Positions 19,413 through 28,180 of a stretch of 64,000 nt of DNA are shown one piece after another; position 1 is the first letter of the stretch; each line of letters opens with the position of its first letter. Made by a program: the position numbers and the translations under genes. The stretch is taken from the NCBI GenBank assembly GCA_964531105.1, contig CAZHFN010000004.1:16210-80209 (forward strand), given 5' to 3'. Origin of the DNA: UBA2256 sp964531105 (GTDB lineage: Bacteria > Spirochaetota > Spirochaetia > Treponematales > Rectinemataceae). The notes beneath the pieces were generated by a model. That model was given only the letters and a program-made list of their open reading frames with translations, was not told where the DNA came from and searched no databases.

Positions 19413-20255
19413 ATGTCGGATTCAGCCCTTCTCCATGCTTTTCTTCTCACCCTCCTGGCGGGGCTTGCCACCGGAGCGGGAAGTTTCATTGCCCTTCTTT
19501 CCAAGAAAACCACACCTCGATTTCTCTCCATTTCCCTGGGATTCTCGGCAGGTGTCATGATATTCGTATCCCTGGTCGAGCTTTTTAACGAGGCGCGCAG
19601 GCAGCTCTCCCTCATCTGGGGTGAACAGGGCGCCTATTGGGGGGCGATAGGGGGTTTCCTGTTCGGAATGGGTCTTATCGCCTTAATCGATAGGATTGTA
19701 CCCGCTGCGGTTAACCCTCACGAAGCCAGGGCTACCGAGGCTGCACGCTTCGAGGCCTCCCATCTCCAGGCCTGCGACGAACACCCTGGCATGAGGAAAG
19801 GGAGGCTGCTCAGGACGGGGCTTCTCACTGCCATTGTAGTAGCCCTTCATAACTTGCCCGAAGGGGTGGCAACTTTTTTCGCCGCCCTCCAGGATAAGCA
19901 ACTGGGCGTAACCATAGCCCTGGCGGTAGCCATCCACAATATTCCCGAGGGCATCGCCATATCGGTTCCAGTTTATTATTCCACTGGATCCAGGGCTAAG
20001 GCGTTCTGGTACTCCTTTGCATCGGGGCTTTCTGAGCCCATCGGCGCCATTCTTGGCTATCTGCTGCTCATGCCCCTTTTAGGCGGACCCACCTTCGGCA
20101 TAGTCCTAGCCTCCGTTGCGGGCATTATGATCTATATATCCCTGGATGAACTTCTCCCTTCGGCCAGAGAGTATGGCAAGAGTCACCTGGCCATGCTGGG
20201 CCTGGCGGGGGGCATGGGCGTGATGGCCATAAGCCTCGCTCTCGGCTCTGGTTGA
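19413..20255 (+). CDS. zupT: ZIP family metal transporter (ZupT-like)
   Basis: This 280-residue inner-membrane protein has about eight predicted spans and both ZIP signature helices: ALHNLPEGVATFFA (near residue 145) and AIHNIPEGIAISVP (near residue 172). These carry the paired His-x3-Glu metal ligands. ZupT proteins import zinc and, less selectively, iron, manganese or cobalt. A GGAG lies about 10 nt before the ATG. The gene is divergent from the Mrp-type ATPase gene, with a Fur-box-like sequence between them. It breaks the purine gene run and has no obvious catalytic link to it. Confidence 0.9.
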   Translation: MSDSALLHAFLLTLLAGLATGAGSFIALLSKKTTPRFLSISLGFSAGVMIFVSLVELFNEARRQLSLIWGEQGAYWGAIGGFLFGMGLIALIDRIVPAAVNPHEARATEAARFEASHLQACDEHPGMRKGRLLRTGLLTAIVVALHNLPEGVATFFAALQDKQLGVTIALAVAIHNIPEGIAISVPVYYSTGSRAKAFWYSFASGLSEPIGAILGYLLLMPLLGGPTFGIVLASVAGIMIYISLDELLPSAREYGKSHLAMLGLAGGMGVMAISLALGSG

Positions 20256-20403
20256 AAGCAAAACATGCCGACTTGCTGCCATGCAGTAAATTAGCCTGTA
20301 AAAAACCTCAAAAGCATCGTATACTTTTATTCCTCCGCCAAGCCCGGACATATGGTTTTCGAAGCCACCCAGGCAGCGGAAAGATAGTACCAAGGAGCGG
20401 ATG

Positions 20404-21861
20404 ATGATCGATCTGAGGGTTAACGGCGAACAGAGAAAAAAGAATGTCCAGCGCTGCAGGGAAAAGGGAATTCTCCTCCCCACCTTTGCTCAGATGCGCG
20501 ATCCGGCGAAGATCCCCTCCTCGGTTAAAGAAGAACTCTCAGGCATCGGCCTCTGGGATGTTCACCCCAGAAATCTCTTCAGAGTTAACTGGCACAACGA
20601 GGCGGTGGAGAGGGGCGGTGGCTTTGGAGGGGTGAATTATCTGGAGATTCCCAGGGTAATTACCGGCACCAAGGCGAGGATTGTTGGCCTTACGGGAAAG
20701 TGGTTTCCCACCGGAGCCCACAAGGTTGGGGCAGCCTATGCATGCCTGGCCCCCGAACTGGTTACGGGGCGTTTCGATCCCTCTCGAAAGAAGGCAGTAT
20801 GGCCCTCCACGGGCAATTACTGCCGAGGTGGAGCCTATATCTCCAAGCTCCTCTCCTGCCCCAGCATCGCGATTCTCCCCGCCGAGATGAGCAGGGAGCG
20901 CTTTGAATGGCTGGCTACCATGGCCGAAGAGGTTATCGCCACCCCAGGCTGCGAATCCAATGTGAAGGAAATTTTCGACAAGTGTATCGAGCTTGAAAAA
21001 ACAAGGCCTGACGCGGTGATATTCAATCAGTTCGATCAGCTTCCCAATCACCTCTGGCACTATGAGGTGACAGGCCCTGCCATGGAGGAGGTTTTCCTCA
21101 AGATAAAAGGAGCCAAGGATCACCTAGCTGCGGTGCTTCTCTCATCGGGCTCCGCAGGCACCCTGGGTTCGGGTTCCTATATCAAGCGAAAATTCTCCGG
21201 AGTGAAGGTAGCTGTGGGTGAAGCGCTCCAGTGTCCCACGATTCTGGAGAATGGCTACGGCGGACACAGGATAGAGGGCATCGGAGACAAGCATATTCCC
21301 TGGATTCATAATTTCAGGGACACCGACATGGCGGTGGGCGTGGACGACGAGCTGGCTATCCGCTATATCCGCTTGTTCAACGAGAAAGCCGGGAGGGATA
21401 TGCTGCTGGAGGCCGGAGCCGACCCTGAAGCCGTGGCCAAACTGGACTGGCTGGGCATTTCGGGGGTAGGCAACCTCATAGGGGCCATAAAGATGGCGAA
21501 ATACTATGAGCTTGGAGAAAACGATATAGTCTTCACCATGTTCACCGATTCCATGGAACTCTATGGCTCCCGCCTTGTCGAACTCGAAAAGGAGAGAGGC
21601 GATTATGGCCAACGACAGGCCGACAGGGACATGGAAAGCCTGCAGAGTCTCTCGGTGGATTACGCCTTCGAGTTGAGTCATGTGGACCGACGCAGGGTCC
21701 ATAACCTCAAATACTTCACCTGGATAGAGCAGCTGGGCAAATCCCTGGACGAACTCAGGGCCCAGTGGGACGACTACAGAAATTACTGGGGATCCCTCTA
21801 CGATCAGGCTGACACCCTCGACGCCATGATAGAGGAGTTCAACGCGGAGATTCTGGCATGA
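20404..21861 (+). CDS. Fold-type II PLP-dependent enzyme (tryptophan-synthase-beta-like), function unknown
   Basis: This is a 485-residue PLP enzyme of the tryptophan synthase beta/cysteine synthase superfamily. The probable Schiff-base lysine is in WFPTGAHKVGAAYA (near residue 104) and the substrate loop is PSTGNYCRGGAY. The C-terminal 90 residues are helical and acidic. There are two adjacent ATGs (20401 and 20404), and AAGGAG fits the second better. The stop overlaps the following amidohydrolase start by ATGA, so the two probably act on one pathway. It is distinct in sequence from the threonine-synthase-like enzyme at 16545. An ammonia-lyase or beta-replacement reaction on a purine-derived amino acid is possible but unproven. 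Confidence 0.8.
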   Translation: MIDLRVNGEQRKKNVQRCREKGILLPTFAQMRDPAKIPSSVKEELSGIGLWDVHPRNLFRVNWHNEAVERGGGFGGVNYLEIPRVITGTKARIVGLTGKWFPTGAHKVGAAYACLAPELVTGRFDPSRKKAVWPSTGNYCRGGAYISKLLSCPSIAILPAEMSRERFEWLATMAEEVIATPGCESNVKEIFDKCIELEKTRPDAVIFNQFDQLPNHLWHYEVTGPAMEEVFLKIKGAKDHLAAVLLSSGSAGTLGSGSYIKRKFSGVKVAVGEALQCPTILENGYGGHRIEGIGDKHIPWIHNFRDTDMAVGVDDELAIRYIRLFNEKAGRDMLLEAGADPEAVAKLDWLGISGVGNLIGAIKMAKYYELGENDIVFTMFTDSMELYGSRLVELEKERGDYGQRQADRDMESLQSLSVDYAFELSHVDRRRVHNLKYFTWIEQLGKSLDELRAQWDDYRNYWGSLYDQADTLDAMIEEFNAEILA

Positions 21862-23219
21862 TTCTCTTGCGGCGCTGTTACAGGATTTTTACCGGAACAG
21901 CGGCCGATTTGGTCGGCTTGGACATCCTGATCGATGGAAACAGAATCGCCGCGATCGGAAAGGATCTGGAAGCCCCTGCACGCACCGAGATAATCGACGC
22001 TTCCCGGCATGTAGTCCTGCCCGGGCTGGTCAACACCCATCATCACTTCTACCAGACCCTAACCAGGAACATTCCGGCGGTGCAGGACGCAAAACTATTC
22101 CGCTGGCTAGTCTACCTCTACGAAATTTGGAAAGGGCTGGATCCCGAGGCTGTCTACTGGTCTTCCATGCTCGCCCTGGCCGAGTTGGCCAAGACAGGCT
22201 GCAGCCTGACCAGCGATCATCACTATCTCTATCCCCAGGGCTTTGACAGAGATATCCCCGCGCTCCAGTTCGAGGCAGCGGGCAGGATAGGTCTGCGATT
22301 CGCCCCCACCCGGGGTTCCATGAGCCGATCCAAGAAGGATGGCGGTCTTCCCCCCGATTCCACTGTCCAAGACGAGGAATTTATTCTTCAGCACAGCGAG
22401 GAAACGATCCGGCGCTTCCATGACCCAGCCCCCGATGCCATGCGCAAAATAGCGCTGGCGCCCTGCTCGCCTTTTTCGGTATCAGAGGACCTTATGCGCC
22501 GTAGCGCCGCGCTGGCGCGGCGCTACGGCGTGCGCCTGCACACCCACCTGGCTGAGACCGCCGACGAGGACGAGTACTGTCTTCGGATGTACGGCAGAAG
22601 ACCTCTGCAGGTTATGAAGGACTGCGGCTTTGTCGGTCCCGATGTCTGGTATGCCCACGGCATTTTTTTCAATGACCAGGAACTGGATTTTCTGGCCAAA
22701 ACAGGGACGGGAGTTTCTCACTGTCCCTCTTCCAACATGAGGCTCGGTTCGGGTATTTGCAGGGTTCGGGAAATGCTGGACAGGGGTGTCAAGGTAAGCC
22801 TAGCGGTGGACGGATCGGCTTCCAACGATTCTTCGGATATGTTGGGCGAAGCGCGGCAAGCTCTTCTCCTGCAGCGTATACGCTATGGGGCGGCGGGAAT
22901 ATCGGCCCGGGAAGTCTTATCCCTCGCAACCCGGGGCGGAGCCTCCATGGTAGGTTTCGAGGAAGCCGGCAGGGTTGAGCCGGGAGCCCTGGCCGACCTG
23001 GCACTCTTCGATGTCATGAAGCTGGAGTACACGGGCGCCCAGTCAGACCCCGTGGCGGCCCTCCTCTTCGCCGGCTGCGACCATAGGGTCGATCATCTTG
23101 TAGTGAATGGGAAATTAGTCGTGCGTTCGGGGAAGCTCGCGATGGCGGATGAGGGAGAGATACGGATCAATGCGGAAAAAGCGGCGCAAAGGCTTTATGT
23201 TAAAGCGGGGATTATTTAG
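21858..23219 (+). CDS. 8-oxoguanine-deaminase-like amidohydrolase (ATZ/TRZ family)
   Basis: This 453-residue amidohydrolase contains VNTHHHFYQTLTR (near residue 54), a sequence typical of 8-oxoguanine deaminases. It also has the metal and catalytic segments LHTHLAETADE, YAHGIFF, SHCPSSNMRLGSG and AVDGSASNDSSDM. That family deaminates 8-oxoguanine to urate, which would feed the urate pathway directly. Guanine or related purines are alternatives. The start overlaps the PLP enzyme's stop (ATGA). A perfect 16-bp inverted repeat with a 2-nt centre lies inside the coding sequence at 22497-22530. Confidence 0.85.
   Translation: MILLRRCYRIFTGTAADLVGLDILIDGNRIAAIGKDLEAPARTEIIDASRHVVLPGLVNTHHHFYQTLTRNIPAVQDAKLFRWLVYLYEIWKGLDPEAVYWSSMLALAELAKTGCSLTSDHHYLYPQGFDRDIPALQFEAAGRIGLRFAPTRGSMSRSKKDGGLPPDSTVQDEEFILQHSEETIRRFHDPAPDAMRKIALAPCSPFSVSEDLMRRSAALARRYGVRLHTHLAETADEDEYCLRMYGRRPLQVMKDCGFVGPDVWYAHGIFFNDQELDFLAKTGTGVSHCPSSNMRLGSGICRVREMLDRGVKVSLAVDGSASNDSSDMLGEARQALLLQRIRYGAAGISAREVLSLATRGGASMVGFEEAGRVEPGALADLALFDVMKLEYTGAQSDPVAALLFAGCDHRVDHLVVNGKLVVRSGKLAMADEGEIRINAEKAAQRLYVKAGII
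22497..22530. repeat. Perfect 16-bp inverted repeat within a coding sequence
   Basis: Left arm CGCCGTAGCGCCGCGC (22497-22512) and right arm GCGCGGCGCTACGGCG (22515-22530) are exact reverse complements separated by TG. The repeat encodes the RRSAALARRYGV region of the amidohydrolase. It has no T-run, so it is not an obvious terminator. Confidence 0.9.
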
Positions 23220-23288
23220 GCGTCGCAAGAGTCCCTCGGCGATGCGCTTTTACCCTTACGGTGTTATGCCGAATTGAAGGAAGGAACG

Positions 23289-24083
23289 ATGGTATACGCA
23301 TATTACAGACCTGAGACCTTGGAGGAAGCCCGGGAGCTTCTCGGGCGGGAAAAGGACGCCCGACTTTTAGCGGGGGGCAGCTATCTTTTAAGCCCCCAGT
23401 TCAAGGATAGGCCGATTACTGCGATTGCAATCTCCTCGCTTCTGCCTAAAGGTATCGAGCGCAGCGCCGGCAGCATTACGCTCGGCGCAGGGCTTTGCTT
23501 TCAGGACCTGGTAGACTCCGGGCTGGTTCCCCAAGCCCTGCGCCAGGCCGCCCTGGGAATGGCCAACAGGAATGTAAGAAACCGGGCTACCGTAGGCGGC
23601 AATATCGGCGCCGACAGGTCCTGTTCAAGCTTAATACCGTTTTTTCTGGCAGCTGAAGCTGTATATCACCGGGCGGGGTCTGACCCCATTCCGGCGGAGC
23701 GCTGGAGAGAAAACCCTGAAGGCATTATCACTGCCGTGGAGTTCGCCCTAACGGAAAGACGTAGGTTCGCCTACGGCAAGTATTCCCGCAGCGCCTGCGA
23801 TCTAGCCCTCATAGGTTGCGCGGTCAGAGCCGATATGGGCGCCGGCAGGCTGGATAATTTGCGGATAGTCCTGGGCGGTCTTTCCGCCCACGTCCAACGC
23901 TATCCGGCCATAGAACAAGAACTGGAGGGTAAGCCCCTGCCCTCCAAGGCGGAAATCGAAAATATGGCTGAAGACTTTTTTTCGCCCATCGACGATCTGC
24001 GGGGCAGCGCCGCCTTTAAGCGCCGCCGCGCCGCGGTGCTTTTAGCCGATGTCCTGGTTTCTCTTAAGGAGCAGCGCCCATGA
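23289..24083 (+). CDS. ygfM: FAD-binding subunit of a molybdenum hydroxylase (YgfM type)
   Basis: This 264-residue protein of the CO-dehydrogenase flavoprotein/xanthine dehydrogenase FAD family has an FAD-binding LLAGGSYLLSP (near residue 28) and RNVRNRATVGGNIGADRSCSS (near residue 97). It is the size of YgfM. The ATG at 23289 follows AAGGAAGGA and is preferred over an in-frame TTG at 23274. The stop overlaps the xdhD-type gene by ATGA. It should carry electrons between the XdhD-type hydroxylase and a soluble partner such as NAD(H) or YgfK. Confidence 0.9.
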   Translation: MVYAYYRPETLEEARELLGREKDARLLAGGSYLLSPQFKDRPITAIAISSLLPKGIERSAGSITLGAGLCFQDLVDSGLVPQALRQAALGMANRNVRNRATVGGNIGADRSCSSLIPFFLAAEAVYHRAGSDPIPAERWRENPEGIITAVEFALTERRRFAYGKYSRSACDLALIGCAVRADMGAGRLDNLRIVLGGLSAHVQRYPAIEQELEGKPLPSKAEIENMAEDFFSPIDDLRGSAAFKRRRAAVLLADVLVSLKEQRP

Positions 24084-26944
24084 CAGTCTCGTTTATACTC
24101 AACGACAAGCCCCTGCGTCTGGATTGTTCTCCTGGCGAAAGCCTTAAGTCGGCTCTGGGCCGCGCCGGTCTAGTCTCTCTCCGGCAGGGATGCGACGGTG
24201 AGGGCTCCTGCGGTCTCTGCGGAGTGCTGCTGGACGGCAGGCTCGTCAACTCCTGCATGATTCTCGCCCTGGAAGCCCAGGGCAGGAAAATTATAAGCAT
24301 TGAATACTACAACAAAGATCCGATCCTGAGGACAATCCAGCGTGCACTTATCGATGCTTCCTGCGTTCAGTGCGGCTACTGCACTCCGGCGGTGGCTCTG
24401 GCGATACGTGAGCTCCTGGAACGCTCGGCCAAACCATCGGATGTCCAGATAGCCGACGCCCTCTCGGGTACCCTCTGCCGCTGCACGGGTTACAAGCAAT
24501 TCTTCGAGGCGGTTCACCTCACATCGGCCAGACTTGCCGACCCCGGCTATGCGCTGCCTGCCGGACCGGAATTTCGCCCCGACCTCCGCCATGTGGGCAA
24601 GGACAGGGAGAAGGTGGACGCCCAGATGCTTGTCCAGGGCGAGCGCGCCTTCGTGGAGGACAGGCTGCCACAGGATATTTGCTGGCTTAAGGTGCTAGGC
24701 AGTTCCATAGCCCATGGCTGGATTACGTCGATCGATACTTCGGAAGCCGAAGCCCTGCCCGGTGTCGTCGCGGTTCTGAGCCATCTCAATACCCCACGCA
24801 CTCTCTATACGAGTGCCGGTCAGGGCTTCCCTGAGCCATCGCCCTACGATCAGCCTATGTTCCCCCGCAAGATGCGGCATGTAGGCGATAGGGTCGCGGC
24901 GGTTCTGGCCGAAAGCCCGGAAATTGCCGAAATGGCGCTTAAAAAGATCAAGGTCGAATACAAAGTCCTGGAACCGGTACTGTCCATAGCCCAGGCCAAG
25001 GCCGAGGGCTCCCCTGTGCTACATTCAGGCGATGTATCCTACGCTTCAGGCGAGAAACCTGAGGGCATTTCCGTCAATGGCGACGGCAGGGATGACGGGG
25101 TTGTGTACCAATTCAGCCTCCACGCAGATCCACACCGTAACCTGGCGGCCTCGGCATCTGGAGGCATTGGAGACATTGAAAAAGGTCTCGCCGAGGCCGA
25201 TGTGGTACTGGAACGGAGCTATCGCGCCAACCGTGTTCAGTGCACGCCCATGGAACCCCATGTGGTCCTGGCCAAGGTAGAATCGGGACGCCTGGTTCTT
25301 CATGCCTCCACCCAGGTGCCCTGGCACGTGCGGCGCATTGTAGCCAGGGTCGTGGGCATCTCGGAAAACAAGATCAGAGTCATCAAGGAGCGCGTAGGAG
25401 GCGGCTTTGGTGCCAAGCAGGACCTGGTCGTCGAGGATCTGGCGGGCTACCTTGCCTGGCAGACCCGCAAGCCCGTCTATTACCGCCTCAGCAGGGAAGA
25501 GGAATTTATCGCCAGCCGTACCAGGCACCCTATGGATATCAAGGTGACTCTAGGCGCTAAAAGGGACGGCAAGCTCACAGCCATAAAGATGGATTTGGAC
25601 GCCGACACAGGCCCTTACGGGCAACACTGCCTCACGGTGCCTATGAATGCCATTTCCAAGAGTTTACCTCTTCTGATCTGCGATAACGCAGGCTTCCAGG
25701 TGCGTTCCTGGTATACAAACCTCTCCCCCGCGGGGGCCTACCAGGGCTACGGCGCGCCTCAAGGCTCCTTTGCGCTCCAGACAGCCCTGGCCGAACTGGC
25801 CGCCGAGCTGGGGATCGACCAGCTGGAACTCATAGAGAAAAACCGGGTGGATTCGGGCACTACTATAGAAATTCTAAAAAGCCTAGGCGAAGGTCGGGAG
25901 GGAGCCCCGGTCACATTGGGGCGCTGCGGGCTTAAGGAAATGATAGCCCGGGGCAGGAAAAACTTCGGCTGGGATTCTCCCAAACCAGATGCACCTGAAT
26001 CGGACTGGCAGATAGGACGTGGAGCGGTGATTATCCAGCAGGGCTCGGGACTCCCGGGCTTGGATGCAGCCAATGCCGAGTTGCGGCTCCTCTCCGACGG
26101 GACTCTCCTCATGCTTTCGGGGGGTGCCGACCTGGGCACGGGGCTGGACACGGTGACGGCCAAGACCGCGGCAGAGATCTTAGGCCTAGACCTGGCCGAT
26201 GTCAGCGTCGTCTCGGGGGACACCGACATTACCCCCTTCGACAAGGGTGCCTACGCCTCCTCGGGCACCTTCTTCTCTGGGGGAGCGGCCCTGCGGGCCG
26301 CCGAAGACCTGCGGCGCAAGATTTTCGAAGCAGCTGCGGCCATGCTGAATGAAAAACCCGAAGACCTCAGAATCGAATACAAGGGCATGGTGGTGGGCAG
26401 GAAGGGCAGGATCAGCCTGGCCGAGCTGGGACATAAATCTGTGCAGGGCGACGGACATTCGGAGCTCACGGGCTTTGGCGGCTTCAAGACCGAGCACGCC
26501 GCCTTCCCCTACGGGGCACACTTTGTCCAGGTGGCGGTGAATAAACGCACAGGCGAGGTTAAGGTCCAGCGCTACCACGCCTACCAGGACTGCGGCACTC
26601 CCATCAATCCTGCCTTGGCCAAGGGACAGATCTACGGCGCCGTGCTCAAGTCCATCGGGCATTCCCTCTATGAGGAGATGCTCTACGACAAAGAGGGTCG
26701 CTGCCTTAATCCCCGCTTTCTGGACTACAAGATTCCCATGGCCTCCGAATTGCCCGAAGATCTCCATGTCGAACTCATGCCCGTGGAGGACGAGGTGGGG
26801 CCTTTCGGCGCCAAGAGTGTTTCCGAAATATCCATGAACGGAGCGGCTCCGGCCATAGCCATAGCCATCCACGACGCCCTGGGCGTGTGGATGCGGGAAT
26901 GGCCCTTTACGCCTGAACGTATACTTCGGGCTTTAGGGAAGTGA
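24080..26944 (+). CDS. xdhD: XdhD-type molybdenum hydroxylase, fused [2Fe-2S] and molybdopterin domains
   Basis: This 954-residue protein joins a [2Fe-2S] domain to the molybdenum catalytic domain, as in E. coli XdhD (about the same length). Cluster ligands include C38, C44, C47 and C58, then QCGYCTPAV and CRCTGYKQF. The molybdenum part shows VGGGFGAKQDLVVED, AYQGYGAPQGSF and, near the end, GAKSVSEISMNG. There the catalytic Glu sits in KSVSE rather than the usual KGVGE. In the anaerobic urate route XdhD works with YgfM and YgfK on purines. Relatives of this group are linked to selenium-dependent hydroxylation, but no selenium gene is visible here. Confidence 0.92.
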   Translation: MTVSFILNDKPLRLDCSPGESLKSALGRAGLVSLRQGCDGEGSCGLCGVLLDGRLVNSCMILALEAQGRKIISIEYYNKDPILRTIQRALIDASCVQCGYCTPAVALAIRELLERSAKPSDVQIADALSGTLCRCTGYKQFFEAVHLTSARLADPGYALPAGPEFRPDLRHVGKDREKVDAQMLVQGERAFVEDRLPQDICWLKVLGSSIAHGWITSIDTSEAEALPGVVAVLSHLNTPRTLYTSAGQGFPEPSPYDQPMFPRKMRHVGDRVAAVLAESPEIAEMALKKIKVEYKVLEPVLSIAQAKAEGSPVLHSGDVSYASGEKPEGISVNGDGRDDGVVYQFSLHADPHRNLAASASGGIGDIEKGLAEADVVLERSYRANRVQCTPMEPHVVLAKVESGRLVLHASTQVPWHVRRIVARVVGISENKIRVIKERVGGGFGAKQDLVVEDLAGYLAWQTRKPVYYRLSREEEFIASRTRHPMDIKVTLGAKRDGKLTAIKMDLDADTGPYGQHCLTVPMNAISKSLPLLICDNAGFQVRSWYTNLSPAGAYQGYGAPQGSFALQTALAELAAELGIDQLELIEKNRVDSGTTIEILKSLGEGREGAPVTLGRCGLKEMIARGRKNFGWDSPKPDAPESDWQIGRGAVIIQQGSGLPGLDAANAELRLLSDGTLLMLSGGADLGTGLDTVTAKTAAEILGLDLADVSVVSGDTDITPFDKGAYASSGTFFSGGAALRAAEDLRRKIFEAAAAMLNEKPEDLRIEYKGMVVGRKGRISLAELGHKSVQGDGHSELTGFGGFKTEHAAFPYGAHFVQVAVNKRTGEVKVQRYHAYQDCGTPINPALAKGQIYGAVLKSIGHSLYEEMLYDKEGRCLNPRFLDYKIPMASELPEDLHVELMPVEDEVGPFGAKSVSEISMNGAAPAIAIAIHDALGVWMREWPFTPERILRALGK

Positions 26945-27265
26945 GTTTAAGCAATAACAATCTCAGGGGCTGTATTAGATAAAACATGATGTTATACCCT
27001 GCACCAAATTTGAAGCGGTAATGCGGGCTGTTGGTTGTTATATCAAGGACAGGGTCGCATAAGTAGTCCAACCTCTCACCGACACCGATACTGACGAATT
27101 TAAGGCCAGCTATGTGAAGAAGCTGACTGTGAATGCTGCGGTATGGACCCCGATATCTATGCCGGACTGATTCATAGACTGAATATGAGGAGCATCGAAG
27201 TGATTCTAGGAGCGTTGAAGCGATGAGCGAACCGCCATCATTCGAAATCGAAGGTTGTTATGAAC
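26945..27265. other. Intergenic stretch with degenerate coding-like remnants
   Basis: About 320 bases hold no intact gene. Short open segments on the plus strand are broken by several stops, one ending in HRLNMRSIEVILGALKR near 27174-27225. Composition is more AT-rich than the flanks. It sits between xdhD and a toxin-antitoxin pair and looks like decayed mobile or accessory DNA. No recognisable transposase or terminal repeats were found. Confidence 0.45.
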
Positions 27266-27294
27266 TTGACACCATATGAACTATAGTGCATATT
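27266..27294 (+). promoter_or_regulatory. Candidate promoter with overlapping palindromic operator for the toxin-antitoxin pair
   Basis: TTGACA (27266-27271) and CATATT (27289-27294) are separated by 17 bp. Between them lies a 20-bp palindrome, ATATGAACTATAGTGCATAT (27274-27293), with one mismatched pair. This is a plausible operator for the downstream helix-turn-helix antitoxin. The implied transcription start coincides with the toxin ATG at 27301, suggesting a leaderless message. Confidence 0.55.
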
Positions 27295-27300
27295 ACTCAT

Positions 27301-27639
27301 ATGTGGCACATTGATGCCACCGAAGAGTACCTCGAATGGTTCCGCGAGCGGGAGCCAAACGTCCAGGACGCAGTGCTCTCAAAGGTTCTGCTCCTCGAGA
27401 CTTTCGGTCCGCACTTAGGGCGGCCTCATGCTGACACTTTAAAGGGAAGCAGGGTTAAGAACCTCAAGGAGCTTCGGGCTAGGACAAGTGGTCATGTTCT
27501 TCGCGTTCTGTACTACTTCGACGAAAACCGTCAGGTCTTACTCCTCATCGGAGGTGACAAGAAAGGTAAGAACGAAAGGGACTTCTACAAGAGTTTGATC
27601 CAAGCCGCCGAAACACTCATCGAGCGATATAGGCAATGA
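27301..27639 (+). CDS. HigB/RelE-superfamily toxin (phage Gp49-like)
   Basis: This 112-residue basic protein of the HigB/Gp49 group resembles ribosome-dependent mRNA endonucleases. It has the usual opening W-x-I-x-A-T-E-E-Y-x-E-W-F, the central LKGSRVKNLKELRA and the RVLYYFDENRQVLLLIGGDKKGKNERDFY core. ATG 27301 is preferred over an in-frame GTG at 27286 because the predicted promoter would start transcription at about 27301. The stop overlaps the antitoxin start (ATGA). Toxin-first order is typical of HigBA. It is an accessory module lying in a degraded interval that splits the purine island. Confidence 0.85.
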   Translation: MWHIDATEEYLEWFREREPNVQDAVLSKVLLLETFGPHLGRPHADTLKGSRVKNLKELRARTSGHVLRVLYYFDENRQVLLLIGGDKKGKNERDFYKSLIQAAETLIERYRQ

Positions 27640-27965
27640 AGGGGACTAATATGGCTATCGAGAAAAACGCAATCAAAGCGATGGAAGGAATGATGACCGA
27701 GGAACAGATACGTCATGCCCGCACCATTGCCGAACGTGAAATACTTGCGATCAAGCTCGCCGAACTCAGGGAGCGCCGTGGCATTAAGCAAACCGATTTC
27801 TCAACATTTAGCCAAACCGCTGTATCCAAACTTGAAAAGCGGAAGGATATGAAAGTATCTACCCTTGTGGAATATCTTGATGAGATTGGTTTGGGGTTGG
27901 AACTCCGAGTTTATCCAAAGGACTCAATTGGGACGGCTCAAGGCGAAATCTTGCTTAAGGTGTAA
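27636..27965 (+). CDS. HigA-like helix-turn-helix antitoxin
   Basis: The protein is 109 residues from the ATG overlapping the toxin stop, or 104 from ATG 27651, which has GGGG at better spacing. The XRE-type helix-turn-helix lies at about residues 45-75 (KLAELRERRGIKQTDFSTFSQTAVSKLEKR). It should neutralise the toxin and repress the shared promoter, whose palindromic operator is visible upstream. The partial MEGMMTEEQIRHARTIAEREI N-terminal segment may contact the toxin. Function is inferred from family and gene order. Confidence 0.85.
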   Translation: MKGTNMAIEKNAIKAMEGMMTEEQIRHARTIAEREILAIKLAELRERRGIKQTDFSTFSQTAVSKLEKRKDMKVSTLVEYLDEIGLGLELRVYPKDSIGTAQGEILLKV

Positions 27966-27974
27966 GAGATTGAG

Positions 27975-28008
27975 TCAATTTCAGAAGTCTGTTAACTTTT
28001 GAAATTGA
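27975..28008. repeat. Dispersed palindromic repeat, copy 2 (inverted relative to copy 1)
   Basis: Arms TCAATTTCAGAAGT (27975-27988) and ACTTTTGAAATTGA (27995-28008) pair with a single G-T position around the loop CTGTTA, which is the complement of copy 1's loop. It lies 10 bp after the antitoxin stop. The rest of 28009-28180 is AT-rich without a gene. Confidence 0.65.
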
Positions 28009-28180
28009 TTTTGTAGTTTCGTCCATTTTTGTGCTAAAAGCATGAAAATAAACGAAACATACGCACCTTAAAGGTAGCTTTTGCAAAACTCGTCTAATTT
28101 TTATAAAAACCTCAATTGTCATTAGTTTTTAATCTAAATTTTATATAATAATACTCAATTTACTGCATATATAATCTTCG

